Positions 18,242-27,444 of a stretch of DNA of 64,000 bases are shown here, piece by piece. The first letter of the stretch is position 1. Each line of letters starts with the position of its first letter. The translations under genes were made by a program, and so were the position numbers. This DNA is from a bacterium (lineage in GTDB: Bacteria; Chloroflexota; Anaerolineae; Caldilineales; Caldilineaceae), in the NCBI GenBank assembly GCA_016124945.1, contig WGMT01000031.1:160003-224002 (forward strand). The letters run 5' to 3'. The notes below the pieces were generated by a model, which was given only the letters and a program-made list of their open reading frames with translations, did no database searches and was not told the DNA's origin.

Positions 18242-18472
18242 TTAGGGCGTTTTTTTGCTATCGTCCTGATGAAGAAACAAAAACGCAAGGGATCCAAGTA
18301 CAGGGACAAAAAAGATAAGAATCAGCCAAAGTACTCGTGATGGATCGGGGACATTCCTTTTTCGGATCTGCCATATCGCAAGAATGGCAAGTCCCATCCA
18401 TGCAAGCGGAAACACGCACAATAATGTAAGATTTATTAGCTGAGCAAGCAAAATCGGGGGTTCAACACCCAC
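18242..18472 (-). CDS. small PLDc_N-type membrane protein
   Basis: A 76-residue protein with two transmembrane helices (LINLTLLCVFPLAWMGLAILAIWQI and VLWLILIFFVPVLGSLAFLFL) separated by the short basic-polar loop RKRNVPDPSR. This matches the N-terminal two-helix PLDc_N segment of cardiolipin synthases occurring as a stand-alone protein. Function is unknown; similar small proteins are often lantibiotic- or stress-associated. A promoter is visible upstream (18536-18563). Confidence 0.7.
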   Translation of the reverse strand: MGVEPPILLAQLINLTLLCVFPLAWMGLAILAIWQIRKRNVPDPSRVLWLILIFFVPVLGSLAFLFLHQDDSKKTP

Positions 18473-18535
18473 TATTGTAACCCTTTCTCTACTACGAAAA
18501 CACCAGAGGGAATTTTGCTAACGCTCTCCAAAATC

Positions 18536-18563
18536 ATTATACATTCCTCCCTTCACTGTTCAA
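18536..18563 (-). promoter_or_regulatory. sigma-70-type promoter on minus strand
   Basis: Read on the minus strand: TTGAAC (18563-18558), a 16-base spacer and TATAAT (18541-18536). It is about 60 bases before the small membrane protein gene at 18472. Confidence 0.65.
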
Positions 18564-18611
18564 ATCTTTGTAAGCTAAAAGTCCTTGTCCACGATGTGCT
18601 GACACTCAAAC

Positions 18612-18645
18612 AGACCCGCCAGGTTTTCTGAAACCTGGCGGGTCT
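18612..18645. terminator. strong GC-rich hairpin terminator
   Basis: A 15-bp perfect stem (AGACCCGCCAGGTTT and its complement) closed by TCTG and followed on the + strand by TTCTTTC. It sits at the 3' end of the minus-strand gene 18651-19457 and can also stop transcripts from the other side. Confidence 0.8.
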
Positions 18646-18650
18646 TTCTT

Positions 18651-19457
18651 TCACTCAGCAACCCACGCCGCGGGCGGGAAAGCCTCGTCCGCGAAGACGT
18701 ACTGGTGGTAGCTCTGCACCATGTTGTCGCGCAGGATGTTGTAGTAGCAGTGGCCTTCGCCACGCGGTTGGATCGTCAACGGTTCGCTGATTTCTACTTC
18801 AGTCAATGTCCAACCCGCAGGCAAGTAGACGTCGGCGAGGTTGGGCTCTCCTGTAGCGGTGGCGTGCATGACGTAGCGATTGCCGCGGTCGTCTACCAGT
18901 TCGTTGATCGTGGGGCCGTTCCAGGTGAGTTCCTGGCACTTGTCGATGACGGTGATGCTGATGTAGCCAGGATCGACCATGTCGGCGTTACAGCCGTCGG
19001 GATCGGGGTAGCAGCCCTGCCCCGCCAGCCCGTTGAGGAGAAACCAGGTGTGATCGTAGTATTCTACGAAGGTGGCGCAGGCGTCACCTTCGCAGTCGGC
19101 GGGTTTGTCGGGAGACCGGTAAAGGCAGTTGTCGTCGAAGAGCAGGTAGCGCTTTGAGTTTTTGATGTGGGGAAAGCGCGGGTTGGTGGTGTCCCATGTG
19201 GCCTCGCTGATCGGATTATCGCCACCGGCCAGGTAGACGACGTCGTTGCCCAGGTCGATCAACTCGATGGCCAGGGGCGCTTTGCCGCCTTTGTTGATAC
19301 AACTTGCCGCGTCCGGCTTGCCGGAGATGACGGTGGTAGCGTAGGTAGGCAGCGGCGGGAAGGCGACTGTCCACCGCAGGTAGACGACAGCCACAACGAT
19401 AACAGCAAGCACCACGACGAACGACAGGAGAATCCAGCGTCTGTGTTCTTTTTGCAT
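18651..19457 (-). CDS. hypothetical exported/membrane-anchored protein, Cys-rich
   Basis: A 268-residue protein with a single N-terminal transmembrane helix (WILLSFVVVLAVIVVAVVYL, residues 9-28) and an extracytoplasmic domain. Seven or more cysteines (e.g. DDNCLYRSPD, DCEGDACATF, GQGCYPDPDGCNAD, VIDKCQELTW, EGHCYYNIL) suggest disulfides. I do not recognise a family. The domain has an alternating strand pattern consistent with a secreted beta protein. Monocistronic, followed by the hairpin terminator. Confidence 0.65.
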   Translation of the reverse strand: MQKEHRRWILLSFVVVLAVIVVAVVYLRWTVAFPPLPTYATTVISGKPDAASCINKGGKAPLAIELIDLGNDVVYLAGGDNPISEATWDTTNPRFPHIKNSKRYLLFDDNCLYRSPDKPADCEGDACATFVEYYDHTWFLLNGLAGQGCYPDPDGCNADMVDPGYISITVIDKCQELTWNGPTINELVDDRGNRYVMHATATGEPNLADVYLPAGWTLTEVEISEPLTIQPRGEGHCYYNILRDNMVQSYHQYVFADEAFPPAAWVAE

Positions 19458-19523
19458 GATGTTACATTTCCTTTTTGTTTACGGCAGGCTCCACGCAAAG
19501 GAGTAAAGGGCGCGGAGAAGAAA

Positions 19524-19608
19524 GGACACAGATTCCGCAGATTTACACAGATTTCAGATTAGGATTGTTCTTTCTCTGAATCTGTGAACATCTGTGCAAT
19601 CTGTGTCC
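19524..19608. repeat. inverted repeat, ACACAGATT family
   Basis: GGACACAGATT (19524-19534) and AATCTGTGTCC (19598-19608) bound a stretch with repeated CAGATT words. Similar CACAGATT hairpins are found between genes in many unrelated bacteria (general knowledge). Confidence 0.8.
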
Positions 19609-19645
19609 AAATTCCCAAAGAACATAAGGCCAGAGCATCCAACGA

Positions 19646-20029
19646 TTATGAGAGTTCAGACGACTTGGGCACAAGCCGATACGCCAGCCAAATGGAGAGT
19701 ATCACAGTGACCCCGACCAGCACGAAGAGGGTTGTCCTCAGTGCGTCGCCCTGCGCCGGATTGGTGACCCCTTCAAGCACAAGGAAGATCAGGTTGAGGA
19801 GCAGGTAGACGCCAATTGCCGCCGCCGACAGCAGAGCAGTCCGCTGCCCGGTTTTCCCCAGCGCCATTACCACCAACCAGAGCAAAATGACCACGTTCGC
19901 CGTGATCCGTAGTGGCTCGATCTGATCGGTGGCAAGATGTATGACGAGATCAAACAGTTGTACAAGAACAAGCACGCCGCTGAGTGCACGTTGCATAGCA
20001 AGTGGGAACTCTGATTTAGACATTTTCAC
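19646..20029 (-). CDS. hypothetical four-helix membrane protein
   Basis: A 127-residue protein composed mostly of four hydrophobic helices (around LSGVLVLVQLFDLVI, ITANVVILLWLVVMALG, LLSAAAIGVYLLLNLIFLVL and TTLFVLVGVTVILSIWLAY). No motif identifies a family. It starts five bases after the RraA-like gene ends on the same strand, so it may be the last gene of that operon. Confidence 0.55.
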   Translation of the reverse strand: MKMSKSEFPLAMQRALSGVLVLVQLFDLVIHLATDQIEPLRITANVVILLWLVVMALGKTGQRTALLSAAAIGVYLLLNLIFLVLEGVTNPAQGDALRTTLFVLVGVTVILSIWLAYRLVPKSSELS

Positions 20030-20034
20030 AAGGA

Positions 20035-20703
20035 TTACCGCCGCTCGCGCATCTTTGCCACAGTGAAGTCAGGATCACGGTAGAAAGCGAAGATGTCTGC
20101 TTCTTGGGCGCGGATCTGGGACGCGATTTCGGCGATCTCGGCGGCATCCGAGTTGGGGATACGCACACAGCCGTCGCCGTCGGCGAGGATCAGATCGCCG
20201 GAGCGGATGCGCAGTTGGCCCACCGTCACCGGTGTACCGAATCGTGTGAGATTGAAGACGCCGTGGCCCGGCACCGCCCCCCATGCCCACATGGGCAATC
20301 CCACTCGCTGGATGCCGGCCAGATCGCGCACAGTGCCGTCCACAATGGCACCCACCACGCCCAAGCGCTGGTGCAGCGTCGCCATGCCGTCGCCGAAGCT
20401 GGCCCCGCGCCCAGGGCGGGAATCGACGTCCTTCATCACAGCGATGAGCGGTCCTTGGGCTTGCTCCAAATATTCGTAATAGTCGGCCCAAACGAGCGCC
20501 GACGAATCGGCATCGTTCGTCGTCACCTCCGACGTGACGGCGTAACCAACCACCGTCCCCAGCTCAGGCAGCAGACAGCGGATCGTGTGATCGGTGTATT
20601 CTTCGTTGGGCAGGCCGTACTTGCGCACCAGGGCGTTGAAAACCGTGGGCGAATCAAAAGTCTTCAGTTGTTCAATGAGTTCAGGATCGATGAGGGCCAT
20701 CAT
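20035..20703 (-). CDS. RraA-like aldolase (HMG/CHMG aldolase family)
   Basis: A 222-residue protein with the RraA/HMG aldolase signature VGAIVDGTVRDLAGI and the downstream GAVPGHGVFN strand. The Arg and Asp of DGTVRD bind the substrate carboxylate and the metal. Members cleave 4-hydroxy-2-oxo acids such as 4-hydroxy-4-methyl-2-oxoglutarate; a few bind RNase E instead. Given the adjacent sugar-acid dehydratase, transporter and AraC regulator, an aldol cleavage in sugar-acid catabolism is the better guess. GGAG lies six bases before the ATG at 20703. It overlaps the end of the AraC gene. Confidence 0.8.
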   Translation of the reverse strand: MMALIDPELIEQLKTFDSPTVFNALVRKYGLPNEEYTDHTIRCLLPELGTVVGYAVTSEVTTNDADSSALVWADYYEYLEQAQGPLIAVMKDVDSRPGRGASFGDGMATLHQRLGVVGAIVDGTVRDLAGIQRVGLPMWAWGAVPGHGVFNLTRFGTPVTVGQLRIRSGDLILADGDGCVRIPNSDAAEIAEIASQIRAQEADIFAFYRDPDFTVAKMRERR

Positions 20704-21643
20704 AATCTGCTCCAGAGATAGGTGGATAGGCTAGTTTTTTTCCCGCGCGCCGCAATGATCGAAACTGTCGCGGCGCGTGGCCGGTGATCTGTTTGAAGAT
20801 TCGCGAAAAATAGTGTGGATCGCTGTACCCAAGAAAGTGACCGATTTCGTTGATCTTCATTTCGGTGTTGTCCAACAATTCGCAAGCACGCTGGATCTTG
20901 AGCCTCATGAAAAAGTTGATAGGAGCGGCGCCGGTTTGGCTGCGAAAAAGACGATGCAGGTGCGACGTAGAGAGATCCACGTGTGCGGCCATCTCTTCGA
21001 GTTGCAAATTCTGGGTGATGTTGCGATGCATCAACTGGATTACCCGATCTACAGCCGATTCGGGCGCAGGAAGCAGGCAACGCGTTGCCCTGTCTAACGC
21101 GGCGGTGCTCAGGATCTGGCGTAGACAAGACGCCGCCTTCACCACATGCACCGGCGACGGATCGCCCGACAGCAGTGCCAACATGGCGTTGAAGAGCGGT
21201 GGCAGATCCAACCAATGCGCGCGCTGCAAAGTTAGAATGGGTCGCTGCGGTGAATGATCCATCAATTCGAGGAAAGGGGCAACCTGCGAGCCATCAAAAT
21301 GCGCCCAGTGGATTGTCCATGGATCGGCGTTGTACGCACCGTAACCGTGAGCGTGTCCGCGCGGCACCACAACCAGTTGCTGCGGCTGCACCACATGTTC
21401 TTGGCCGGCCAGGCGCAGCCAGCCTTGCCCTTCCACACAGTAGAGCAAGATGAACTCGTCGATGGTCTCCCGCTCAAAATGATGACCCAAACCGCGTGTA
21501 ATGTGTCCCGTCACCCGTACATACAGATCCGCCAAGAGTGGATGGGATCGGCACAGCGCCAGCCCTGTAGTGGACAGCACTTGCGCCTTGCGATTCAGTC
21601 GCCAATCGACGAACGACGAAGACGGCATTGACTGCATAGGCAT
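20681..21643 (-). CDS. AraC-family transcriptional regulator
   Basis: A 320-residue protein. The N-terminal cupin (residues about 30-150: FILLYCVEGQGWLRLAGQEHVVQP, LVVVPRGHAHGY) binds the effector. The C-terminal AraC DNA-binding domain has two helix-turn-helix motifs: LEEMAAHVDLSTSHLHRLFR and KINEIGHFLGYSDPHYFSRIFKQ, then the family ending GHAPRQFR. It is sandwiched between the aldolase and MFS genes and most likely activates this sugar-acid operon. Confidence 0.9.
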   Translation of the reverse strand: MPMQSMPSSSFVDWRLNRKAQVLSTTGLALCRSHPLLADLYVRVTGHITRGLGHHFERETIDEFILLYCVEGQGWLRLAGQEHVVQPQQLVVVPRGHAHGYGAYNADPWTIHWAHFDGSQVAPFLELMDHSPQRPILTLQRAHWLDLPPLFNAMLALLSGDPSPVHVVKAASCLRQILSTAALDRATRCLLPAPESAVDRVIQLMHRNITQNLQLEEMAAHVDLSTSHLHRLFRSQTGAAPINFFMRLKIQRACELLDNTEMKINEIGHFLGYSDPHYFSRIFKQITGHAPRQFRSLRRAGKKLAYPPISGADYDGPHRS

Positions 21644-21666
21644 GATTGGCTCCTGGGACAGACGTC

Positions 21667-22869
21667 CTACGCGCTACGCTCCACTCTCCCCAAATACAAC
21701 GCAATCCAAACCAACGGTACGATCATCAAAGAATTCACTGCCAACGCAGCCTGAAATCCCCACGCATCGGCGAGGATACCCGTCCACCACGGCGGGAGGG
21801 TGGCGCCGGCGGTCATGGCCAGGTTCAACGTAGCGGTGACGGTACCTGTCTGCTCAGGATAGAGCCGCGAGCCGAATGCCAGCCCCGTAGGGAATAGCCC
21901 CGACAAACTCAGCCCGGTGAGGAAGACGCCGACGACGATCATATACGAGTTGATGCCAAAGATCACCAATGGATAGGTCAACGTGATGCCCCATGCCAGC
22001 ACCAGCAACGTGAAGGCATAGCCGCGGCGTTCGGCGAAGGCCGCACACAGGAAGCGCCCCACCGTCAGCGCCACATAGAAGACCGAGATCATGGACACCG
22101 AGAAGAACATGGAAAAGCCGCCGCTCTGCTGCATGATCACCGCAATCCAGCCCAGCAGGCTGACGGCGACGCCGTTGTAGACGAAGGCGATAACGAAAAG
22201 CGCCAGGAAAGGCCGATCGCGCAACATGGACAGATCAAGTTTGCTCGATTTGGCGCGCTCACCGCTGCCGTCCCGGTAGATCCAAAACGCACCGAGACCG
22301 TAGAGCAGCCAGATCAATCCTGTGCCGCCCAGCGCCCAGCGCCAAGCCAATCCTTGCTCGATGAGGTAGCCGATCACCAGCGGTGACACCGCCGCACCGG
22401 CCCCGTAGACGCCATGCAGCGTGTTTAAGGCGCGGGCGCGGGCTTTGCGGTTGGCGTCGGCGATCATGGTGTTGATGCCGGTGGACAGCGCGCCCTGTGT
22501 GGCGCTGACAAGAACAAAGCCTGTCACAAAGAGCAGCCACACCTGCGACGCCGCCGTGAGGAAAAGCGACAATGCTAGCCCGAGCGCGGAGAGCCAGACC
22601 AACCGCTGCGCGCCCACCAGATCCGAGCCCACACCGGCAAAGACATTCCCCACAATCGCACCCACCGACCGCGCCGGGAAGATCAACGCGATCGCTGCCA
22701 ATGAGATGCCGGCGGCGGTATATTCCTCTGTGATAAACGACATCACCGAGGGGACAAGCACCGCCGCCGTGCCGATGAAGACGTAGCCGAGCAGGCCGAG
22801 ATACGTTTCGCTGGGCAAAGACGACAGACGACGGACGACACTGCCCGAAGGGGCAGATGGGCTAGACAT
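21667..22869 (-). CDS. MFS transporter
   Basis: A 400-residue protein with 12 transmembrane helices and the cytoplasmic loop-2 signature of the major facilitator superfamily (GNVFAGVGSDLVGAQRLV). It is probably an uptake transporter for the substrate of the adjacent enolase-superfamily dehydratase. It starts eight bases before the end of that gene (overlap 22862-22869). The first 20 residues (SGSVVRRLSSLPSE) are encoded by degenerate ACGACGG heptads, so the N-terminal tail is repeat-derived. Confidence 0.85.
   Translation of the reverse strand: MSSPSAPSGSVVRRLSSLPSETYLGLLGYVFIGTAAVLVPSVMSFITEEYTAAGISLAAIALIFPARSVGAIVGNVFAGVGSDLVGAQRLVWLSALGLALSLFLTAASQVWLLFVTGFVLVSATQGALSTGINTMIADANRKARARALNTLHGVYGAGAAVSPLVIGYLIEQGLAWRWALGGTGLIWLLYGLGAFWIYRDGSGERAKSSKLDLSMLRDRPFLALFVIAFVYNGVAVSLLGWIAVIMQQSGGFSMFFSVSMISVFYVALTVGRFLCAAFAERRGYAFTLLVLAWGITLTYPLVIFGINSYMIVVGVFLTGLSLSGLFPTGLAFGSRLYPEQTGTVTATLNLAMTAGATLPPWWTGILADAWGFQAALAVNSLMIVPLVWIALYLGRVERSA
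22821..22841. repeat. ACGACGG heptads at start of MFS gene
   Basis: Three consecutive heptads (ACGACAG, ACGACGG, ACGACAC) inside the first codons of the minus-strand MFS gene. Confidence 0.6.
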
Positions 22870-23998
22870 CGGCGACGCTCCCGTCGGCGTTGAAGGCGTT
22901 GCGGTGCGGGTTGCGTGGCCGGTACGGGCTGCTGAGCACGGCGTCTTCGTCTAATTCCACGCCCAGGCCGGGGAGATCGGGCACCACGAAGTGACCGGCT
23001 TCGACTGTCCACGCTTCGCGCATGGCCTGATCGCGGTAGGGTTCCTGACGCACGTATTCGAGGATGAGGAAATTGGGGATCGCCATCGCCAGGTGTGCCG
23101 CCGCCGCCGTAGAGAGCGGCCCTTGCGGGTTATGCGGGGCCACATTGACGTAGTAGGCTTCAGCCAGGGCGGCGATCTTCTTACATTCGGTGATCCCACC
23201 GGCATGACACAAGTCGGGCTGGATCACGTCTACGACGCGGCGTTCGAGCAAGGGGACATAATCCCACTTCGAGTAGAGGCGCTCGCCCGCGGCAAGATCC
23301 GTATTTGTCCCCGCCGCACGCACATGGACCAACGCTTCGAGATCGTCGGGTTGGGTCGGCTCCTCGAAAAAGAAGAGGCGATACGGCTCCAGGGCGCGGA
23401 TGAGACGGAGCGCCGACGCCGGGCGACCGCGTCCATGATCGTCGACCATAATGTCCACATCGGGGCCGACGGTGGCGCGCAGTTGGCCGATGCGTTCGGC
23501 GAAGGCGGCGATGCGTTCGTGCTCGGGCATGAGCGTGTCGCCCTGCCAGGCGCCGGTCTTCATGGCGGTGAAACCGTCTTCGACGTCGCGTTGGGCGTCT
23601 TCAAGGATGCGTTCAGGTTCATAGATGCCCACATGGGTGTAGAGGCGGATGCGATCCCGGGTGGGGCCGCCCAGCAATTTGTAGACAGGCACGCCCCAGG
23701 CCTTGCCGCGCAGATCCCACAGCGCCTGATCCAGCCCCGCCAACGCCGAGTTAAGGACAACCCCGCCGCGCCAGAAGCCATGCCGAAAGAGGATCTGCCA
23801 GTGTCGCTCCGTCGCGAGCGGATCTTCGCCGATCAGCGCCCGTCCTAGCTGGGCGACGGCGGCGCAGACTGTCTCTTCGTTGTTTTCCAAGGTTGCTTCG
23901 CCCCAGCCGTACAGGTCGCTGTCGGTCATTACTTTGACGATGACCCAATTGCGCAGACCGGCCCACATGATGGTGGTGCGGATCTCTGTAATTTTCAT
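22862..23998 (-). CDS. galactonate dehydratase-like enolase superfamily enzyme
   Basis: A 378-residue acid-sugar dehydratase of the mandelate racemase subgroup. Metal ligands and acid/base residues are visible: Asp186 with His188 in VDDHGR, Glu212/213 in FEEPTQP, Glu239 in AAGERLYS, and the general base His289 in VAPHNPQGP, the arrangement of galactonate/mannonate/gluconate dehydratases. It should dehydrate a hexonate to a 2-keto-3-deoxy acid, which the RraA-like enzyme could then cleave. The ATG at 23998 gives the conserved N-terminus MKITEIRT; the longer version from 24070 adds sequence lacking similarity. Confidence 0.9.
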   Translation of the reverse strand: MKITEIRTTIMWAGLRNWVIVKVMTDSDLYGWGEATLENNEETVCAAVAQLGRALIGEDPLATERHWQILFRHGFWRGGVVLNSALAGLDQALWDLRGKAWGVPVYKLLGGPTRDRIRLYTHVGIYEPERILEDAQRDVEDGFTAMKTGAWQGDTLMPEHERIAAFAERIGQLRATVGPDVDIMVDDHGRGRPASALRLIRALEPYRLFFFEEPTQPDDLEALVHVRAAGTNTDLAAGERLYSKWDYVPLLERRVVDVIQPDLCHAGGITECKKIAALAEAYYVNVAPHNPQGPLSTAAAAHLAMAIPNFLILEYVRQEPYRDQAMREAWTVEAGHFVVPDLPGLGVELDEDAVLSSPYRPRNPHRNAFNADGSVADV

Positions 23999-24078
23999 TT
24001 GGCTCGTGCCTTTTGGTGGAATGGGAAAGAGTGGCGCTGTAATGATACCGGTGGCGGGGTGAGGATGCAAAGAGAGAT

Positions 24079-24166
24079 GGGGATTGGGGATTGAGCGGAT
24101 TGGGGTGGATCAACATAGAAAAATCCGTGGAGTCCGCTCAATCCGCTCAATCAGCGTTCTATTCTC
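24079..24166. repeat. inverted repeat, GGATTG/GCGGATT family
   Basis: GGGATTG heptads (24079-24092) and GAGCGGATTGGGG-type words on the left, complemented by CCGCTCAATCCGCTCAATC on the right, ending in GCGTTCTATTC as in the copies at 12369 and 27330. Confidence 0.8.
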
Positions 24167-24173
24167 TGGGTTG

Positions 24174-24211
24174 TTAACCGTGGTTAATTATTTTGCTTAA
24201 TGTCATTAAGC
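24174..24211. promoter_or_regulatory. candidate iron-responsive operators upstream of feo
   Basis: TTAACC-GT-GGTTAA (24174-24187) is an inverted repeat. Seven bases later GCTTAATG-T-CATTAAGC (24195-24211) is a perfect 8-1-8 inverted repeat. The first has a near-identical counterpart at 51428-51441, before the iron-siderophore locus. I infer binding by an iron-sensing regulator; the protein is not encoded in the window. Confidence 0.5.
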
Positions 24212-24362
24212 GTTCTCCTCTACCGCCATTGTCCGCTTTTCACTTGTTGCCTGTCCACCTGTCTAGGTAGTGCGTTGGCCTTTTGACTTGCCGGATTGTG
24301 CCCTCGCGCAGTTACCATCAACCATAATGAGATTGTGACAAATGGAGCGAAGGAGAAGATGA
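24212..24362. other. feo leader region
   Basis: Between the candidate operators and feoA. A CATAAT box at 24322-24327 might be a -10 element. AAGGAG (24350-24355) serves feoA. No other feature was recognised. Confidence 0.35.
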
Positions 24363-24590
24363 ATGTCAACCACACTGGATCAGGTTGCACCGGGCCAACG
24401 GACAACCATCGCCCGCCTCACGGGGACGGGCGCGCTGCGTCGCCGCCTCATGGACATGGGCATCCTGCCCGGCGTCGAGATTGAAGTGTTACGGGCTGCG
24501 CCCATGGGCGATCCGCTGGAATATAAGCTGCGCGGCTATCACCTCTCCTTGCGCAGAGCCGAAGCGCAACTGATCGAGGTCTCCTCATGA
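24363..24590 (+). CDS. feoA: FeoA, ferrous iron transport accessory protein (first copy)
   Basis: A 75-residue SH3-like beta-barrel protein: TTIARLTGTGALRRRLMDMGILPGVEIEVLRAAPMGDPLEYKL has the FeoA pattern with R-R-L-x-x-M-G-I-x-P-G. FeoA is a small cytoplasmic partner of FeoB. AAGGAG lies eight bases before the ATG. It overlaps the second feoA-like gene by four bases (ATGA), so the two are coupled. Confidence 0.9.
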   Translation: MSTTLDQVAPGQRTTIARLTGTGALRRRLMDMGILPGVEIEVLRAAPMGDPLEYKLRGYHLSLRRAEAQLIEVSS

Positions 24591-24895
24591 CAGCGTCGAC
24601 CGCATCCCTTCCTAGATTTTGGCAAACCATGACCAAAGAACAGAACCACGCCGCGGCAACCCTTCCTCTCGCCATGGCGCGTCCTGGCGAAACCGTCGAA
24701 ATCGTGGCGATCCACGGCGGACACGAAGTCCATCGCCGCCTTACCGACATGGGCCTCACCACCGGCACCCGCGTGCGCATCGTCCAGGGCGACAGCAGCG
24801 GCCCCATGCTCTTGGCCTTCAAAGACGACGCTCGCCTGGCTGTGGGCCGCGGCGTGGCGATGAAGATTATGGTGACGACGCAGAGCACATATTGA
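24587..24895 (+). CDS. feoA: FeoA-like protein (second copy)
   Basis: A 102-residue protein whose C-terminal 75 residues form another FeoA domain (ETVEIVAIHGGHEVHRRLTDMGLTTGTRVRIVQGDSSGPMLL). The extra N-terminal 25 residues are not part of the domain; an internal ATG at 24629 is an alternative start. Two separate FeoA proteins before FeoB occur in several phyla and probably form mixed complexes on the FeoB G domain. Confidence 0.85.
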   Translation: MTASTASLPRFWQTMTKEQNHAAATLPLAMARPGETVEIVAIHGGHEVHRRLTDMGLTTGTRVRIVQGDSSGPMLLAFKDDARLAVGRGVAMKIMVTTQSTY

Positions 24896-24963
24896 CGACG
24901 GCGGACCGCAGACCGGAGGAACTTAGGGCGAGCCAATTACGAATCGCGAGGGGCATAAAGGTG

Positions 24964-24996
24964 TGTTATCTGCCACTTGCCACCTGCCACCTGTAA
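24964..24996. repeat. TGCCACC heptads in the feoA-feoB gap
   Basis: TGCCACT, TGCCACC, TGCCACC in tandem with flanking TGTTATC and TGTAACG, in the 141-base gap between the second feoA and feoB. Confidence 0.7.
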
Positions 24997-25036
24997 CGAA
25001 ATACAGCATCTTGTTTGAACGACAGGAGTTCTCCAC

Positions 25037-27331
25037 ATGGTAACTATCGGCTTAGCGGGCAATCCCAACGCAGGGAAGAGTACAATATTCAACGCGCTGA
25101 CAGGCTCGCACCAGCATGTGGGCAATTGGCCGGGGAAGACGGTTGAGAAGAAGGAAGGCCGTCTGCGGCTCGACGACCAGGACGTGGTGGTGGTGGATCT
25201 ACCCGGCACCTACAGCCTTAGCGCTTTTTCGCTGGAAGAGCTGATCGCCCGCGATTTTATTGTCAACGGACACCCCGACGCCGTCGTCTGTGTGGTGGAC
25301 GCGGCCAATTTGGAACGCAATCTCTACCTGGTGATGCAGATTTTGGAGATGGGCGTGCCGGTGGTGGTGGCGCTGAACATGAGCGACGTAGCCACCGGGC
25401 GCGGCATCATCATCGACAAGGCCAAACTCTCGGCCAAGCTGGGCGGCGTCCCCGTGATCGAGACGGTGGGCAACCGAGAGGTGGGCATCGACGGGTTGAA
25501 GACGGTGCTCCTCAATGCGGCGGGCCAACAGCGACGCACACACACCGGCCTCTCGTTCGGCACTGCGCTCGATGACGAAATCGCCGCGCTGGCCATCCTG
25601 ATCGAAGAAGACGCTACGCTGGCGCGCTACCCTGCACACTGGCTGGCCGTGAAATTGTTGGAAAACGACACCGAATTGATGGCACAGATCGCCCACAATA
25701 GCGCATTGGTCGCCGCGGCCACTGCCGCCGTGGATCGCATCACCGCGCAGACGGGCGATGACCCAGACACGCTCATCGCCGAAGCGCGCTACAACGCCAT
25801 CGCCACACTGGTGCGCGACGCCGTGCGCCGCCCGCGCGAGGACGTGGTCACCGCTTCCGACAAACTAGACGCCGTGATGACACACCGGCTGTGGGGCGTG
25901 CCCATTTTTTTTGGGCTGATGTGGATCGTCTTTCAGTTCACGGCCAATGTCAGCGCGCCGTGGGTGGACTTCATCGACGGGCTGATCAACGGCCCGCTGG
26001 CAAATTGGGCCACCATGTTGTTGGCAGCGCTGGCCGTGGACGGTACCTGGGTCGAAGCGCTGCTCGTGGACGGCATTATCGCCGGCGTGGGTGGTGTGCT
26101 TGTCTTCGTGCCGGTGCTGATGACGCTCTATCTGGCCATCGCCATCCTCGAAGATACGGGCTACATGTCCCGCGCCGCCTTTGTGATGGACCGTGCCATG
26201 AGCCGTCTGGGGCTGCACGGCAAGAGCTTTTTGCCCATGCTGGTGGGCTTCGGTTGCACCGTCCCTGCCATTTACGCCACGCGCACGCTGGAAAATGAAC
26301 GAGATCGCAAGATCACCGGCTTCCTCACCACCTTCATGAGCTGCGGCGCGCGGCTGCCTGTCTATGTGATCTTCGGCAGCGCGCTCTTCGGCGCAGCAAG
26401 CGGCAACCTGATCTTCGCCATGTACATGACGGGTATCGGTGTGGCCATACTCACCAGCCTTCTTTTCACACGGGTAATCTTCCGCAACAAGCCGGTGCCC
26501 CCCTTCGTGATGGAACTGCCCCCCTACCGCGCCCCCAATTTGAAAACCGTCTACAAGAGCACCACCGAACGCACACTGGGCTTTGTAAAGAAAGCGGGGA
26601 CGACGATCCTGCTGGCCTCGATGGCGGTGTGGCTGCTCTTGTCCGTCCCGGCGCAGGTGGGTGTGGGTGGCTTCGCCGATGTCGCGCCTGAAGAGAGCAT
26701 CTTCGGCACTGTGAGTAGAGCAACTGCGCCAATCTTTGCCCCGGCAGGCTTCGGCACGTGGCAGGCCAGCGGTGCGTTGATCACCGGCTTCCTGGCCAAG
26801 GAAGTAGTGGTGTCTACAATGAGCCAGATTTACGTGGGCGAGGAAGACACGGCGGCAGAAGAGAGCGCCCCCACCCTCATCGAGGACTTGCAAGGCATCG
26901 CCGTTTCGCTGGGCGAGACGTTGATCCTGACTGTGCAAGAAGTGATCAACATTGCGCCGCGCACCGCCAACCTGGTGCTGGGCTTCGTCCCCAACGCAGC
27001 GCTGCCCGAAGCTGATTTCCTGGGGGCAGGTGAAGAAGAGGATATTGTCTTCGATGCGCCTGCAACAGTGGCCAATTTCACGGGAGCGGGAGCGCCAGAG
27101 GAAAAGACGTCGCTGCAAAGCGTCCTGGCGGCGAGTTTCACGCCGCTCAGCGCCGTGGCCTTCTGCATCTTCATTTTGCTCTACGTCCCCTGTATGGTGG
27201 CGGTAGCGGCCATGCGCCACGAATTCGGCGTTAAGTGGACGCTGGCGCAGGTGGGCTACACGCTGGTGGTTGCCTGGCTGGCGGCGGTAATTGTCTTCCA
27301 GGTTGGCAGCTTGCTAGGGATTGGGATCTAG
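25037..27331 (+). CDS. feoB: FeoB, ferrous iron transporter
   Basis: A 764-residue ferrous iron permease with an N-terminal GTPase: G1 GNPNAGKST (residues 8-16), G2 region [12 protein letters not shown]3 DLPGTYSL, G4 ALNMSD. The membrane part begins near residue 280 with the Gate-type segments: [65 protein letters not shown] and [12 protein letters not shown]; conserved Cys in GFGCTVPA and SCGARLP lie on the permeation path. GGAGTT precedes the ATG. It is in an operon with two feoA genes and feoC, and mediates Fe(II) uptake under reducing conditions. Confidence 0.97.
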   Translation: MVTIGLAGNPNAGKSTIFNALTGSHQHVGNWPGKTVEKKEGRLRLDDQDVVVVDLPGTYSLSAFSLEELIARDFIVNGHPDAVVCVVDAANLERNLYLVMQILEMGVPVVVALNMSDVATGRGIIIDKAKLSAKLGGVPVIETVGNREVGIDGLKTVLLNAAGQQRRTHTGLSFGTALDDEIAALAILIEEDATLARYPAHWLAVKLLENDTELMAQIAHNSALVAAATAAVDRITAQTGDDPDTLIAEARYNAIATLVRDAVRRPREDVVTASDKLDAVMTHRLWGVPIFFGLMWIVFQFTANVSAPWVDFIDGLINGPLANWATMLLAALAVDGTWVEALLVDGIIAGVGGVLVFVPVLMTLYLAIAILEDTGYMSRAAFVMDRAMSRLGLHGKSFLPMLVGFGCTVPAIYATRTLENERDRKITGFLTTFMSCGARLPVYVIFGSALFGAASGNLIFAMYMTGIGVAILTSLLFTRVIFRNKPVPPFVMELPPYRAPNLKTVYKSTTERTLGFVKKAGTTILLASMAVWLLLSVPAQVGVGGFADVAPEESIFGTVSRATAPIFAPAGFGTWQASGALITGFLAKEVVVSTMSQIYVGEEDTAAEESAPTLIEDLQGIAVSLGETLILTVQEVINIAPRTANLVLGFVPNAALPEADFLGAGEEEDIVFDAPATVANFTGAGAPEEKTSLQSVLAASFTPLSAVAFCIFILLYVPCMVAVAAMRHEFGVKWTLAQVGYTLVVAWLAAVIVFQVGSLLGIGI

Positions 27332-27426
27332 ATAGAACGCGGATTGAGCGGATCGGGCGGATTCAAGCGGATGCAGAAGAATAATCCGCCGGGATCTGCT
27401 CAATCCGCCCGAGCCGCGTTCTATCT
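27330..27426. repeat. inverted repeat between feoB and feoC
   Basis: Outer arms AGATAGAACGCGG (27330-27342) and CCGCGTTCTATCT (27414-27426) match perfectly; inside are several GCGGAT/ATCCGC words. It is the same family as 12369-12453. A stem in mRNA here could lower expression of feoC relative to feoB. Confidence 0.9.
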
Positions 27427-27444
27427 CTGACATGGAGGAAGGAA

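Noticed and set aside
22991..23848. Plus-strand frame opposite the enolase-type dehydratase
   Set aside because: Shadow of a gene with complete active-site residues.
25865..27220. Minus-strand open frame opposite feoB
   Set aside because: His/Gln-rich antisense shadow of a certain feoB gene.
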